This document shows positions 9,046-16,498 of a DNA stretch of 64,000 nt, piece after piece. The notes beneath the pieces are model-generated. The model saw only the letters and a list, made by a program, of their open reading frames with translations, did not search any database and was not told the DNA's origin. Where the stretch lies: contig NZ_JAJUBC010000029.1 in assembly GCF_028683095.1 (NCBI RefSeq), positions 16,688-80,687 of the forward strand. Reading direction: 5' to 3'. The stretch is from Enterovibrio gelatinilyticus (GTDB taxonomy: Bacteria > Pseudomonadota > Gammaproteobacteria > Enterobacterales > Vibrionaceae). Every line of letters begins with the position of its first letter. Positions within the stretch are counted from its first letter, which is position 1. Made by a program: the position numbers and the translations under genes.

Positions 9046-9795
9046 ATGTGCACAGTTAGCTGGTTATTGCATGAATCGGGTTACGACGTCTTCTTCAATA
9101 GAGATGAGCAGAAGGGGCGGGCGATCGCGCATCCACCCCAGTTGTTGTCACAGGGTAATACATCGTTCTTGATGCCTGTTGACCCCGATGGAGGCGGTAC
9201 ATGGATGGCGACCAATCACAATGGTTTGTCACTCTGTCTGTTGAATTATTACCAAGGCGACATTCCTGAATTACCGTTAATTAGCCGCGGCTTATTGGTC
9301 AAAATGCTCGCGCCGTCATTGATGGTTTCTGATGTGGTTTCCACTTTGAATAATCTTCATCTGGGATCCTATGCGCCTTTCACGCTTTTGGTATTTGCGC
9401 CTGACCTTTCTTCGACTCATGGTCATGTCATTGCTTTTCAGTGGGACGGTCACGTGCTTACGCAAAGACCAAGTATTGAACCTATGATTTCTTCGTCTGT
9501 TGCGTTTACTGAAGTGATGCAAGCTCGTCGACAGGCACATAACATCATTATGACCGAGCCACGTACCATCGAAAAAGCGTGGGAGTTTCATCGGAGTCAT
9601 GTCCCCGAGGCTGGTTATAAATCGGTTTGTATGCATCGGGACGATGCGAACACAGTGAGTTTTACTCACCTGAAAGTGACGCCTGAGCACGTCGAAATGA
9701 TTTATGTCGATGGGCCCCCTTGTCAAAAGGGGGAGGCTGTAAGGACATTGCTTGGGCGGCAATCGTTATCGTTGCGACTGGCTGCGAGTGATTAA
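9046..9795 (+). CDS. NRDE (TANGO2-like) family protein
   Basis: A 249-residue protein with the family's defining N-terminus, MCTVSWLL followed by FFNRDEQKGR (NRDE at about 18-21). The conserved Cys2 directly after the initiator Met and the GGGTWMATNHNGLSLCLLN strand agree with the NRDE/TANGO2 family, which has an Ntn-hydrolase-like arrangement. The biochemical function is not established; eukaryotic TANGO2 is linked to heme and lipid handling. The start immediately follows the stop of the DinB gene with no spacer, so the two are almost certainly co-transcribed and translationally linked. Confidence 0.85.
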   Translation: MCTVSWLLHESGYDVFFNRDEQKGRAIAHPPQLLSQGNTSFLMPVDPDGGGTWMATNHNGLSLCLLNYYQGDIPELPLISRGLLVKMLAPSLMVSDVVSTLNNLHLGSYAPFTLLVFAPDLSSTHGHVIAFQWDGHVLTQRPSIEPMISSSVAFTEVMQARRQAHNIIMTEPRTIEKAWEFHRSHVPEAGYKSVCMHRDDANTVSFTHLKVTPEHVEMIYVDGPPCQKGEAVRTLLGRQSLSLRLAASD

Positions 9796-9916
9796 CACAA
9801 TGACAGATGAGATATCGGTGAAAACTTGATGAGAGTTTTGATGAAAATTCTGAAAGGAAACAGGTGTAGCTCGGTCATATATACCAAGCCATCAATACAT
9901 AACATGGAGAGATGAT

Positions 9917-10345
9917 ATGTCTCGGATATTATTACTGATTTCACTGTTTTTTTCGGCAGCCACCTTCGCTGCTGATGAAGTATACACAGGCTTTTTTAGC
10001 AGTAAGGCGTTAAGTGGCTACGACACCGTTTCTTACTTTGAAGGTGGCCCTGTAAAAGGTTCATCTAAATTCAAAACAGATTACAAAGGCGCTGAGTGGC
10101 TGTTTTCAAGTCAAGCTAACCTCGACAAGTTTTTAGCAGATCCAGAACAGTATGCACCGCAATACGGCGGTTACTGTGCGTGGGCCATTGCCGAGAAAGA
10201 TGATCTAGCACCGGGCGACCCAGCTTACTGGGATATTGTTGATGGTAAGTTGTACCTCAACTACGACAAATCGATAAAGAACAAATGGGAAAAAGATATT
10301 CCCGGCTTCATTGTTCAGGGTGATTTGAACTGGGCAAAACGTTAA
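9917..10345 (+). CDS. Exported YHS-domain protein (copy 1)
   Basis: A 142-residue protein with a Sec signal peptide (about residues 1-18, ending TFAA) and a YHS-type domain. Recognisable parts are ALSGYDTVSYFEGGP, a WLFSSQANLDKFLADPEQYAPQYGGYCAWA core with the family cysteine, and a C-terminal extension WDIVDGKLYLNYD. YHS domains often occur in metal-handling proteins, but exported stand-alone versions have no proven role. GGAGAG lies just upstream of the ATG. It is followed after 15 bp by a clear paralogue, so the pair arose by tandem duplication and is probably one operon. Confidence 0.85.
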   Translation: MSRILLLISLFFSAATFAADEVYTGFFSSKALSGYDTVSYFEGGPVKGSSKFKTDYKGAEWLFSSQANLDKFLADPEQYAPQYGGYCAWAIAEKDDLAPGDPAYWDIVDGKLYLNYDKSIKNKWEKDIPGFIVQGDLNWAKR

Positions 10346-10360
10346 TTAGGGAAGATATCT

Positions 10361-10792
10361 ATGAAATCATTTTTATTGTCTATGTTTGCTCTGATTTTTT
10401 CGACGAACGTGTTTGCAGCAAAAGAAATTTATACAGGCTTTTTTGGCAATGACGCGGTGAGTGGTTACGACACCGTCTCATTTTTTGATGGTACGCCAAC
10501 AGAAGGAAGTTCGACGTTTAAGACTGAACACGATGGCGTGACTTGGAAATTTGCTAACCAAGCTAACCTTGACAAGTTTTTGGCAAATCCCGCGCAGTAT
10601 GCCCCGCAATACGGTGGTCATTGTTCGTGGGCCATTGCCGCGAATGACGCACTAGCTCCGGGAGATCCAATGCTTTGGAAAGTGGTAGATAACAAACTTT
10701 ACCTCAATTACAACGAAGAGACGTTTGAGACCTGGAATCAAGATATCGAAGGTTTCATTGAGACTGGCGATAAAAATTGGGCAAAACGTTAA
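10361..10792 (+). CDS. Exported YHS-domain protein (copy 2)
   Basis: A 143-residue paralogue of the preceding gene with the same layout: signal peptide ending NVFAA, AVSGYDTVSFFDGTP, a FANQANLDKFLANPAQYAPQYGGHCSWA core and C-terminal DNKLYLNYNEETFE. Most framework residues are shared with copy 1, while the residue before the core cysteine differs (GYC against GHC), which may alter ligand or metal preference. GGGAAGA is placed 8 bp before the ATG. Function unknown beyond the family. Confidence 0.85.
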   Translation: MKSFLLSMFALIFSTNVFAAKEIYTGFFGNDAVSGYDTVSFFDGTPTEGSSTFKTEHDGVTWKFANQANLDKFLANPAQYAPQYGGHCSWAIAANDALAPGDPMLWKVVDNKLYLNYNEETFETWNQDIEGFIETGDKNWAKR

Positions 10793-10926
10793 TTCCCATC
10801 AACGCGTAAGCACGTTTCTGAGTCGTTGAATGAGTAGCTGTTAGGGACTTATCACTATCACTTTGCCAATAGGCGAATAGCAAAGAAATGCAGTGCCACC
10901 ATATTGCGTTTCATTAGGGAGAGAGA

Positions 10927-12678
10927 ATGAATACAAGTCCTTTTCTGTTACCAAGAAAAACGCCTTTTGGCATGGTCGAAAAAACGCTGGAATCAATGAC
11001 TGGCCTTCGTACCCTAGACAAGTATTACCGCCTCCGCCCTGAAGGTATTGATACTGACAATTTTCTTACCTATACCCTCGATGTGTTGGGCATTGACTAT
11101 CACGTTTCTTCGCAGGACATCGGTCATATTCCGATATCAGGAAGTACCGTGGTTGTCGCGAATCATCCGTTGGGGGGCGTAGAAGGGGTCATTTTAGCCA
11201 AAGTGCTGCGTGAAGTGCGGCCTGATGTCAAAGTGCTAGCAAACTATTACCTTAAACGCATTCCTGAACTGAGTGACTTGTTCATTGGTGTTGATGTATT
11301 TGAAGGTGAAAGTGCTAGGCGCGCTAACATGCGCGCGTTGCGTGAAGCACATCAACACGTCAGTGATGGTGGCCTGTTGTTGGTTTTTCCTGCGGGTGAA
11401 GTCTCGACGTTTGACGAAAATGGTGTGTTGAGTGACAAAGCGTGGAGTCGCTCTGTGGCCGCTATTGTCAGAAAGCACAAAGCGACAGCCCTGCCGATAT
11501 TCATTGGTGGGCGGAACAGTCGAAAATTCTATCGTGCGGGTGTCATTCATCCACTGCTTCGTACCGTGCTGTTAGGAAGAGAGTTGCTTAATAAACGTGG
11601 GCAACCCATTTCCTTAACGATTGGCGAGCCCATTAAGTGGAAAGAGTGTCGCGGCTTTGAAAGCGACGATAGCCTCGTTAACTACTTACGACTGAATACC
11701 TACCTGTTACATCAGGACAAAGCCCTCGAAGCCCCTTCTGATATTCATGATGCAGAGCCGATTATTGATGCGCTAGGTGTTGATGTCATTGAAGAGGAAA
11801 TCAGACATTTGCCAGATGATGCCAAATTACTGTCCTCCGGCGAATTTGATGTGTACTGCACAACCAGCGAACACATTCCTCGTATACTCAAAGAAATCGG
11901 TCGAATGCGTGAAGCCAACTTTCGTGCTGTAGGCGAGGGAACAGGGCTTGCGTGCGACTTGGATGAATACGACACCTATTATTTGCACCTCTTTATTTGG
12001 GATAGAGAAGCGCAGAGTATGGTTGGCGCATATCGTCTAGGGGAAGTGCAAAATATAGTTAAAAAACAGGGGATTGAAGGGTTGTACTCACGGAGCCTAT
12101 TCCAATATGATCAGCGCTTTGTGGACAGCATGAATGTGTCTTTGGAGATGGGACGTTCGGTGATCGATGCAAAGTATCAGCGCAGCCTATCGGCACTTCT
12201 TTTGCTTTGGAAGGGCATTGCAGAATACGTAAGTCGTCATCCGCATATCACCACACTCTTTGGCCCTGTCAGCATTAGCAATGATTATCCTATAAAAGCG
12301 AGGCGCTTATTGGCAGAAAGCCTCAGCGTTCATCACTACGATGATGATAAAGCCCAATTGGTAAAACCCACCACACCATTAGAAACGTCTGATCCTGTGC
12401 CTTGGCATACCACTATGCTGACAGCGCTAGGTGACATGCAAGTGCTCTCTCGTGTACTCAGTCGAATGAGTAGCGGTTTAGGGGTGCCCGTATTGTTACG
12501 ACAATACTTGGGATTGAATGGGAAACTGGTATGTTTTAACGTCGACCCCGCGTTTAACAATGCGCTAGATGGTTTGATTGTGGTGGACTTGCGAAATGTT
12601 CAAGCCAAGACGCTAGGGCGCTATATGGGCAAAGAGAAGGCGGAGACGTACCTTGCGATTCATAATGCTTCGAAGTAA
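10927..12678 (+). CDS. olsF: OlsF-like bifunctional acyltransferase (PlsC-like plus GNAT-like domain)
   Basis: A 583-residue fusion. The N-terminal half (about 60-260) is a PlsC-type lysophospholipid acyltransferase: VVVANHPLGGVEG corresponds to the NH-x-x-x-x-D block (with Glu in the acid position), and GGLLLVFPAGEVST to the third acyltransferase motif. The C-terminal half (about 295-520) matches the hemolysin/OlsB N-acyltransferase family: FDVYCTTSEHIPRILKEIGRMRE, and a VSLEMGRSVIDAKYQRSLSALLLLWKGI core. This order is that of OlsF, which makes ornithine lipids by N-acylating ornithine and then O-acylating the lyso-lipid. GGGAGAGAG lies directly upstream. The ornithine-lipid assignment rests on domain order; other aminolipids are possible. 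Confidence 0.7.
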   Translation: MNTSPFLLPRKTPFGMVEKTLESMTGLRTLDKYYRLRPEGIDTDNFLTYTLDVLGIDYHVSSQDIGHIPISGSTVVVANHPLGGVEGVILAKVLREVRPDVKVLANYYLKRIPELSDLFIGVDVFEGESARRANMRALREAHQHVSDGGLLLVFPAGEVSTFDENGVLSDKAWSRSVAAIVRKHKATALPIFIGGRNSRKFYRAGVIHPLLRTVLLGRELLNKRGQPISLTIGEPIKWKECRGFESDDSLVNYLRLNTYLLHQDKALEAPSDIHDAEPIIDALGVDVIEEEIRHLPDDAKLLSSGEFDVYCTTSEHIPRILKEIGRMREANFRAVGEGTGLACDLDEYDTYYLHLFIWDREAQSMVGAYRLGEVQNIVKKQGIEGLYSRSLFQYDQRFVDSMNVSLEMGRSVIDAKYQRSLSALLLLWKGIAEYVSRHPHITTLFGPVSISNDYPIKARRLLAESLSVHHYDDDKAQLVKPTTPLETSDPVPWHTTMLTALGDMQVLSRVLSRMSSGLGVPVLLRQYLGLNGKLVCFNVDPAFNNALDGLIVVDLRNVQAKTLGRYMGKEKAETYLAIHNASK

Positions 12679-12776
12679 TGCGCGCACTAAAGCGGATGAG
12701 TGAGTTGCCTGGACTGCGGGGAGCGAGAACGTGAAATCTAGCGTCAATCTCTAAGGGTATATGTGATAACACAAAT

Positions 12777-12804
12777 AAAAACAGCGCCGAGAGCGCTGTT
12801 TTTG
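12777..12804. terminator. Bidirectional rho-independent terminator
   Basis: An AAAACAGCGC / GCGCTGTTTTT inverted repeat with a 5-nt loop, with A and T runs on both sides, lies between the convergent olsF-like and outer-membrane protein genes. It can terminate transcription from either side. Confidence 0.8.
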
Positions 12805-12889
12805 ATTCTGTCATTCACACGCGTTGCGCGAGAGTGGGTATCGTTATTCTCTGACCTGACACTTCGCGTTACGAGTGACGTTGAAGCAC

Positions 12890-13405
12890 TTAGAAATTTA
12901 GACGTGCACCAATAGAGACAGTGCCAGTTTCGGCGTTGCCGCGATCTTGATATCCCACTTCTATGGCCATACCTGGACCAATCGCAGGCGCTAAGCTCAA
13001 CCCAACAGCGCCGAGTAAACCATAGCCATCTTCCACTTCAGTGCCATAAGTGTTTTCGTAATAGTTAGCGCCACCGCGAACGTAAACATCACCGAGCACA
13101 ATAGGCACACGCACTTGTAAAGCGAGCGGCACAGAGACTGACGTGAAACTTTGGTCGATGCCACTTTCATCAGGAATATCAGCGGTGGTTTCACCGTAGC
13201 CTGAATAAATACTGGTCATACTGGTGAGTTTAAGGTTGCCCGTGACAGACCAGAAAAAGCCCGTCGCGCTGCGGCCTTTGTACTTCACATTGGCAACACC
13301 CGCATCTGCACCAACGGAAAGTGGTAACACCAATGCTGAAGCAGAAGATGCAAACAGCGCACCGATAAGCGCAGACGCTAACGTGTAAGTCCTTATTTTG
13401 GCCAT
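12890..13405 (-). CDS. Small outer-membrane beta-barrel-like protein
   Basis: A 171-residue protein with a Sec signal peptide (about 1-24, ASSASA) and alternating polar/hydrophobic strands rich in Gly, Tyr and aromatic residues. It ends in ARLNF; a C-terminal Phe is typical of outer-membrane beta-barrels recognised by the BAM complex. A barrel of about eight strands is suggested by length. I do not recognise the specific family; YfaZ-like or OmpW-like barrels are alternatives. A bidirectional terminator follows its stop. GAGGTG lies upstream of the ATG at 13405. Confidence 0.7.
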   Translation of the reverse strand: MAKIRTYTLASALIGALFASSASALVLPLSVGADAGVANVKYKGRSATGFFWSVTGNLKLTSMTSIYSGYGETTADIPDESGIDQSFTSVSVPLALQVRVPIVLGDVYVRGGANYYENTYGTEVEDGYGLLGAVGLSLAPAIGPGMAIEVGYQDRGNAETGTVSIGARLNF

Positions 13406-13565
13406 AAATTCACCTCGTGTGAAAGACAGTTATAGTGTCGCAATTTCGCGACAAAAGAATATGCATTTAGTGTAGAAGTGAATCAGTGAGGTTGTGGCGC
13501 ACGCGAAAGAAATTTCATAATTAGATCATGTATTTGTGACTTGTGCCTAAGAGATGTTAGTGCCA

Positions 13566-13591
13566 CAAAAAACGGCACCCTAAGGTGCCGT
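13566..13591 (-). terminator. Rho-independent terminator of the DUF445 gene
   Basis: A perfect 8-bp stem ACGGCACC / GGTGCCGT with a CTAA loop lies downstream of the minus-strand DUF445 gene. Read on the minus strand it is followed by a run of Ts (AAAAAA on the plus strand at 13566-13571). Confidence 0.8.
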
Positions 13592-13676
13592 GATATGTTG
13601 AACGTTTTGCTGACTAGGTTTTAGGTGACTATTTTTTTAGTGGCTATGTTATCAGTGACTTTGTTAATTGCGTCAA

Positions 13677-14384
13677 CTAGCCTGCAATTAGCGCGGAGAC
13701 TACGCCGATCAGACCACCAAATACCCCACCCCATACCACTAGCCAACCGAGATGTTTGCGGATCATCTTTTGAACGATATCTTTGACCATGTTTGGTGTT
13801 AGCTCGTCGAGGCGTTGTTCAATCACGGTTTCAATGTTTGCTGTGATATCGCCTAGCATTTCAGGTTGTTCGATTTGGCTTTTCAGGGCTGCACGGAAGT
13901 TGTCCTGCTGAGTAATCTCGATGACAGATTCGCGCATCTTTTCCACGAAAGGCTCACGAAGCGGTGTTAGGGCTTCTGCGCCACCAAACATCATCAGCAT
14001 ACCGCCAAATTGACTGTTGTTGATCACATCCACTAAGCCATCAAACGTTGGGTTAAAATCAATCTTTTCGATCACGGGATCGAGGTTGAGGTTTGCCCCG
14101 TCTGACATCTCTTTGTTCAAGAAGCGGTCAATATTCTCCTTGGTAAAGAACTGATCCATCATGAGTGAGCGAATGCCTAGTTTGAAAGCTTCAAAACGCG
14201 CCTGAATGACACCTGAGCCATAAAGCCCCGGCACTTTCTCAAACAGCATATGTACCGCAAGTAAGTTGGTCAGTGAGCCGGACAGCGCGAATAGACCGCC
14301 ATAAAGTGCGATAGGTTGGTCAAGGAAGTAGCCTGCAGCGAAAACAGCGACTGCAATGGCATTGGTCAGAAAACTTTTATTCAT
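13677..14384 (-). CDS. DUF445-family membrane protein
   Basis: A 235-residue protein with two hydrophobic N-terminal segments (about 8-28 and 29-50), the DUF445 signature GSLTNLLAVHMLFEKVPGLYGSGVI (in two parts, residues about 36-60), a long amphipathic central region and a C-terminal membrane helix at about 213-233. The architecture (both ends in the membrane) is usual for DUF445/YheB proteins, whose function is unknown. A clear terminator follows. The ATG at 14384 is preceded by a purine-rich CCAAGG segment. Confidence 0.85.
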   Translation of the reverse strand: MNKSFLTNAIAVAVFAAGYFLDQPIALYGGLFALSGSLTNLLAVHMLFEKVPGLYGSGVIQARFEAFKLGIRSLMMDQFFTKENIDRFLNKEMSDGANLNLDPVIEKIDFNPTFDGLVDVINNSQFGGMLMMFGGAEALTPLREPFVEKMRESVIEITQQDNFRAALKSQIEQPEMLGDITANIETVIEQRLDELTPNMVKDIVQKMIRKHLGWLVVWGGVFGGLIGVVSALIAG

Positions 14385-14551
14385 GGTTTGCCTTGGGAGA
14401 ATAATTTGATTGGCGCGATTTTATAGGATGGTATGGCGAGTCACAATATCGTGATTTTATAGATTTAACCCTCATACCCCATGTCGCACGCTTCCCAAAC
14501 GGTAATACTGCCACCTACACTTTTTTAGGACTCGATAGACATGAGGTAAAA

Positions 14552-15241
14552 ATGATACGTCGCCTATGGTTGTGTACGGCATTGGTTATGGTCTTAAGTG
14601 CTTGTAGCAGTACCAGTCGTCCTTTTGAATTTAAAAATCTCGCCAAATCGGACATGGATTTGATCACGGATATTCATATCATGGAAATCCGCGATTTAGT
14701 GCAAGAACTTACGATCAAGCTCTACAAACGAAATCCAAGAGAACTCGCCAAAGTCAGCGACATGACGGTCAATGATCGGCTCGAATCTTTCATGACGGTC
14801 AAGCGACCGCAAAATGGCTACGTGGAACTGGGTGGCGTGGATGGGATTAACGCCTTGCATCTTGCTTTCTCAGAGACGTTTAACGGCGACCGCGTGTTTG
14901 CCATGATGGTGGGGATCACCGGCATGATAAGCAGCAGCTATAACAACCAACTTGAATTCTATTTGCTTGACGATATAGACCAGCAAAAACTCTATAACAG
15001 CGCTCGCAACCTCGAAACCGTTGCATGGTTACTTAACACCCGCAAAAATATCAATGGCGAGCTCATGCTGTTAAGCAATGGCATCGCCGTTGATGGTACA
15101 CCGAATTACAGCTATGAACGCGTCCTCGGTCAGATGATCGTGATACAAGACATGATGGCGACAATGGTCGCCGATAGTACCAATCGCACCATCAATCAGG
15201 TTGTGCATGGCATGGCCTCAATGACGTTCTTTCCAATCTGA
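14552..15241 (+). CDS. Lipoprotein of unknown function
   Basis: A 229-residue protein with a lipoprotein signal peptide; the lipobox is VLSAC (Cys18). The mature part is mostly helical and contains LTIKLYKRNPRELAK, ELGGVDGINALHLAFSETF and a glycine-rich FAMMVGITGMISSSYNN segment. The second residue after Cys is Ser, so sorting to the outer membrane is expected. I recognise the general type as a conserved proteobacterial lipoprotein but cannot assign a function. AGGTAAAA is placed just upstream of the ATG. It is transcribed away from DUF445 and ends 9 bp before the convergent DUF1353 gene. Confidence 0.75.
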   Translation: MIRRLWLCTALVMVLSACSSTSRPFEFKNLAKSDMDLITDIHIMEIRDLVQELTIKLYKRNPRELAKVSDMTVNDRLESFMTVKRPQNGYVELGGVDGINALHLAFSETFNGDRVFAMMVGITGMISSSYNNQLEFYLLDDIDQQKLYNSARNLETVAWLLNTRKNINGELMLLSNGIAVDGTPNYSYERVLGQMIVIQDMMATMVADSTNRTINQVVHGMASMTFFPI

Positions 15242-15250
15242 TAGTTGGCG

Positions 15251-15703
15251 TTACTTAGCGTCGATGATTTCTTTAGGAAAGCAGTACTTACTGACATTTT
15301 TTTTGTTTTTAACCAGTTCGTAGAGTGTTCTTAAATAGGCTTTATCATCCTCGTCATTGTCCCAAAAAAATCGCCCTCCAGCCCTCACTGCACTCCAGAT
15401 CATGTTAGCCCGAAGGTTATCGACGCCATTTTGGCAAAGCAGCGTATAGAGAATGCTATCTGCTTCTTTGCGAGAAACTTGATGGTTGTAAAACAACCAG
15501 TCGTGAACCAATGCAGGCATCATAATGTCCGGATGAAAGGGAGTGAAAGTGATTTGCCAAGCCGCAGATGGAATAGTGGCGCCGTCATAGCGAAAGTACT
15601 GCGGGACAAGGATATTGACCCCATTAACAGTGATCCCGAAATCCTTCGTAAGTTCATATTTGTTGGTGAGTGCGCTAGGTTTGAGTCTAGGTTGATTGAT
15701 CAT
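15251..15703 (-). CDS. DUF1353-family protein
   Basis: A 150-residue protein. It contains the DUF1353 hallmarks: a FRYDGATIPSAAW strand (about 37-49), MPALVHDWLFYN (about 62-73), and SRKEADSILYTLLCQNGV, the pattern H-D-x-L-x-N found in many phage-derived and chromosomal members. The frame is open to 15769, but the ATG at 15703 is preferred because AAGGGG precedes it by 6 bp. Function unknown; the family is frequent in prophages, yet no other phage gene is nearby. It is convergent with the lipoprotein gene. Confidence 0.75.
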   Translation of the reverse strand: MINQPRLKPSALTNKYELTKDFGITVNGVNILVPQYFRYDGATIPSAAWQITFTPFHPDIMMPALVHDWLFYNHQVSRKEADSILYTLLCQNGVDNLRANMIWSAVRAGGRFFWDNDEDDKAYLRTLYELVKNKKNVSKYCFPKEIIDAK

Positions 15704-15827
15704 GATGAACCCCTTGCGGCCTGTATAGGATTCTAGAGTATGCAATTGAGAGTACTGTCTTCGTATCAAGGGTGGGAGTTCTTGCGAAATAGACGCTAGC
15801 AGAAAGAAACTCTGCGGTTGGTGATGA

Positions 15828-16253
15828 CCGACGTTCGTACAATGGATTTCACAAAGTTTAGTACAACGGTTTTCACAAAGACTAGTACAACGGTTTTCAC
15901 ATCGATTAGCACGACGGTTAGTGCAACGGAGATGGAATGAAATTTATTCCTCATTAGAAACCATCATCTATGTCTGGTCAGCGAATAAAACGCGCAACAG
16001 TTTTTGGGGTAATCCCTTTTCTCCGCGTTCGTTCAAAATGTTAGCGGCAAACGGCGGTGTTGAAAAAGGAGAGTGGCAGTACGTTAGCCGTAATGTGCGT
16101 GAAGACTTTCAGCGTCTTTATGGCGAGAATTATCGAACCTTGAGCGCAGTGTCGATTATGTCTGACAGTGACAATTCCAAGAGTCGAAGCGCAGCATATA
16201 TGTCGACCATTCGCTTCTCATCATCACCGATCACGCCTTTCAACTTTCCTTAG
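15828..16253 (+). pseudogene. 5'-truncated remnant of a DUF3047 gene
   Basis: The frame ending at 16253 encodes the C-terminal half of a DUF3047-type protein: IIYVWSANKTRNSFWGNPF, then GEWQYVSRNVREDFQRLYGE and SIMSDSDNSKSRSAAY, which correspond to the family's central and C-terminal blocks as I know them. The expected N-terminal region of about 100 or more residues is missing. Upstream the same frame runs through the 24-bp tandem repeat back to a stop at 15825; there is no ATG and no ribosome site, only a GTG at 15921. I therefore read it as a decayed gene. A short expressed fragment cannot be excluded. Confidence 0.6.
15837..15932 (+). repeat. 24-bp tandem repeat (three units plus two half units)
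   Basis: Units 15837-15860, 15861-15884 and 15885-15908 follow the pattern GTACAACGGTTTTCACAAAG plus CTA/TTA, each ending TTA or CTA. They are followed by two 12-bp half units (15909-15920 and 15921-15932) with the GYRCRACGG core. The period is a multiple of three, so an eight-residue repeat (LVQRFSQR type) is in frame with the DUF3047 remnant. Confidence 0.85.
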
Positions 16254-16416
16254 CTTCGAACGTAACCTTGCAAACCCATCCCAAATAGGTGGTTCTGATC
16301 ATGAACTTTCAATGTTCAGCTAACCTTACAGTGAAGAAATATACATATGATATGGGTTGTATAAGATTTGTTAAGCCGATGTAGGGGGTGACTTAACGGC
16401 AGGGCATGTTTTGCTC

Positions 16417-16441
16417 TATACCCAAACAACCTGAGTCCTTG
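16417..16441 (+). repeat. Dispersed short intergenic repeat, copy 1
   Basis: TATACCCAAACAACCTGA-type sequence. The same TATACyCArrCAnCCTGA core occurs at 21499 (plus) and at 19583 reading leftward. It resembles a dispersed element I recall as frequent between Vibrionaceae genes. It lies at the 5' end of the kinase frame, which argues that translation starts downstream of it. Confidence 0.5.
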
Positions 16442-16498
16442 TCCGCATATTTTGGCCTTGGTGATACATCACTGATGGCCTTGGAAAAGAATAAAGAC

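Noticed and set aside
15837..15932. Regularly spaced short repeats resembling a tiny CRISPR array
   Set aside because: Units are directly abutting with no spacers, no Cas genes are nearby, and the repeat is in frame with a gene remnant.
16406..16498. N-terminal extension of the hybrid kinase from the ATG at 16406
   Set aside because: The extension overlaps a dispersed intergenic repeat and has only a badly spaced purine stretch; the ATG at 16499 begins just before the first membrane helix.
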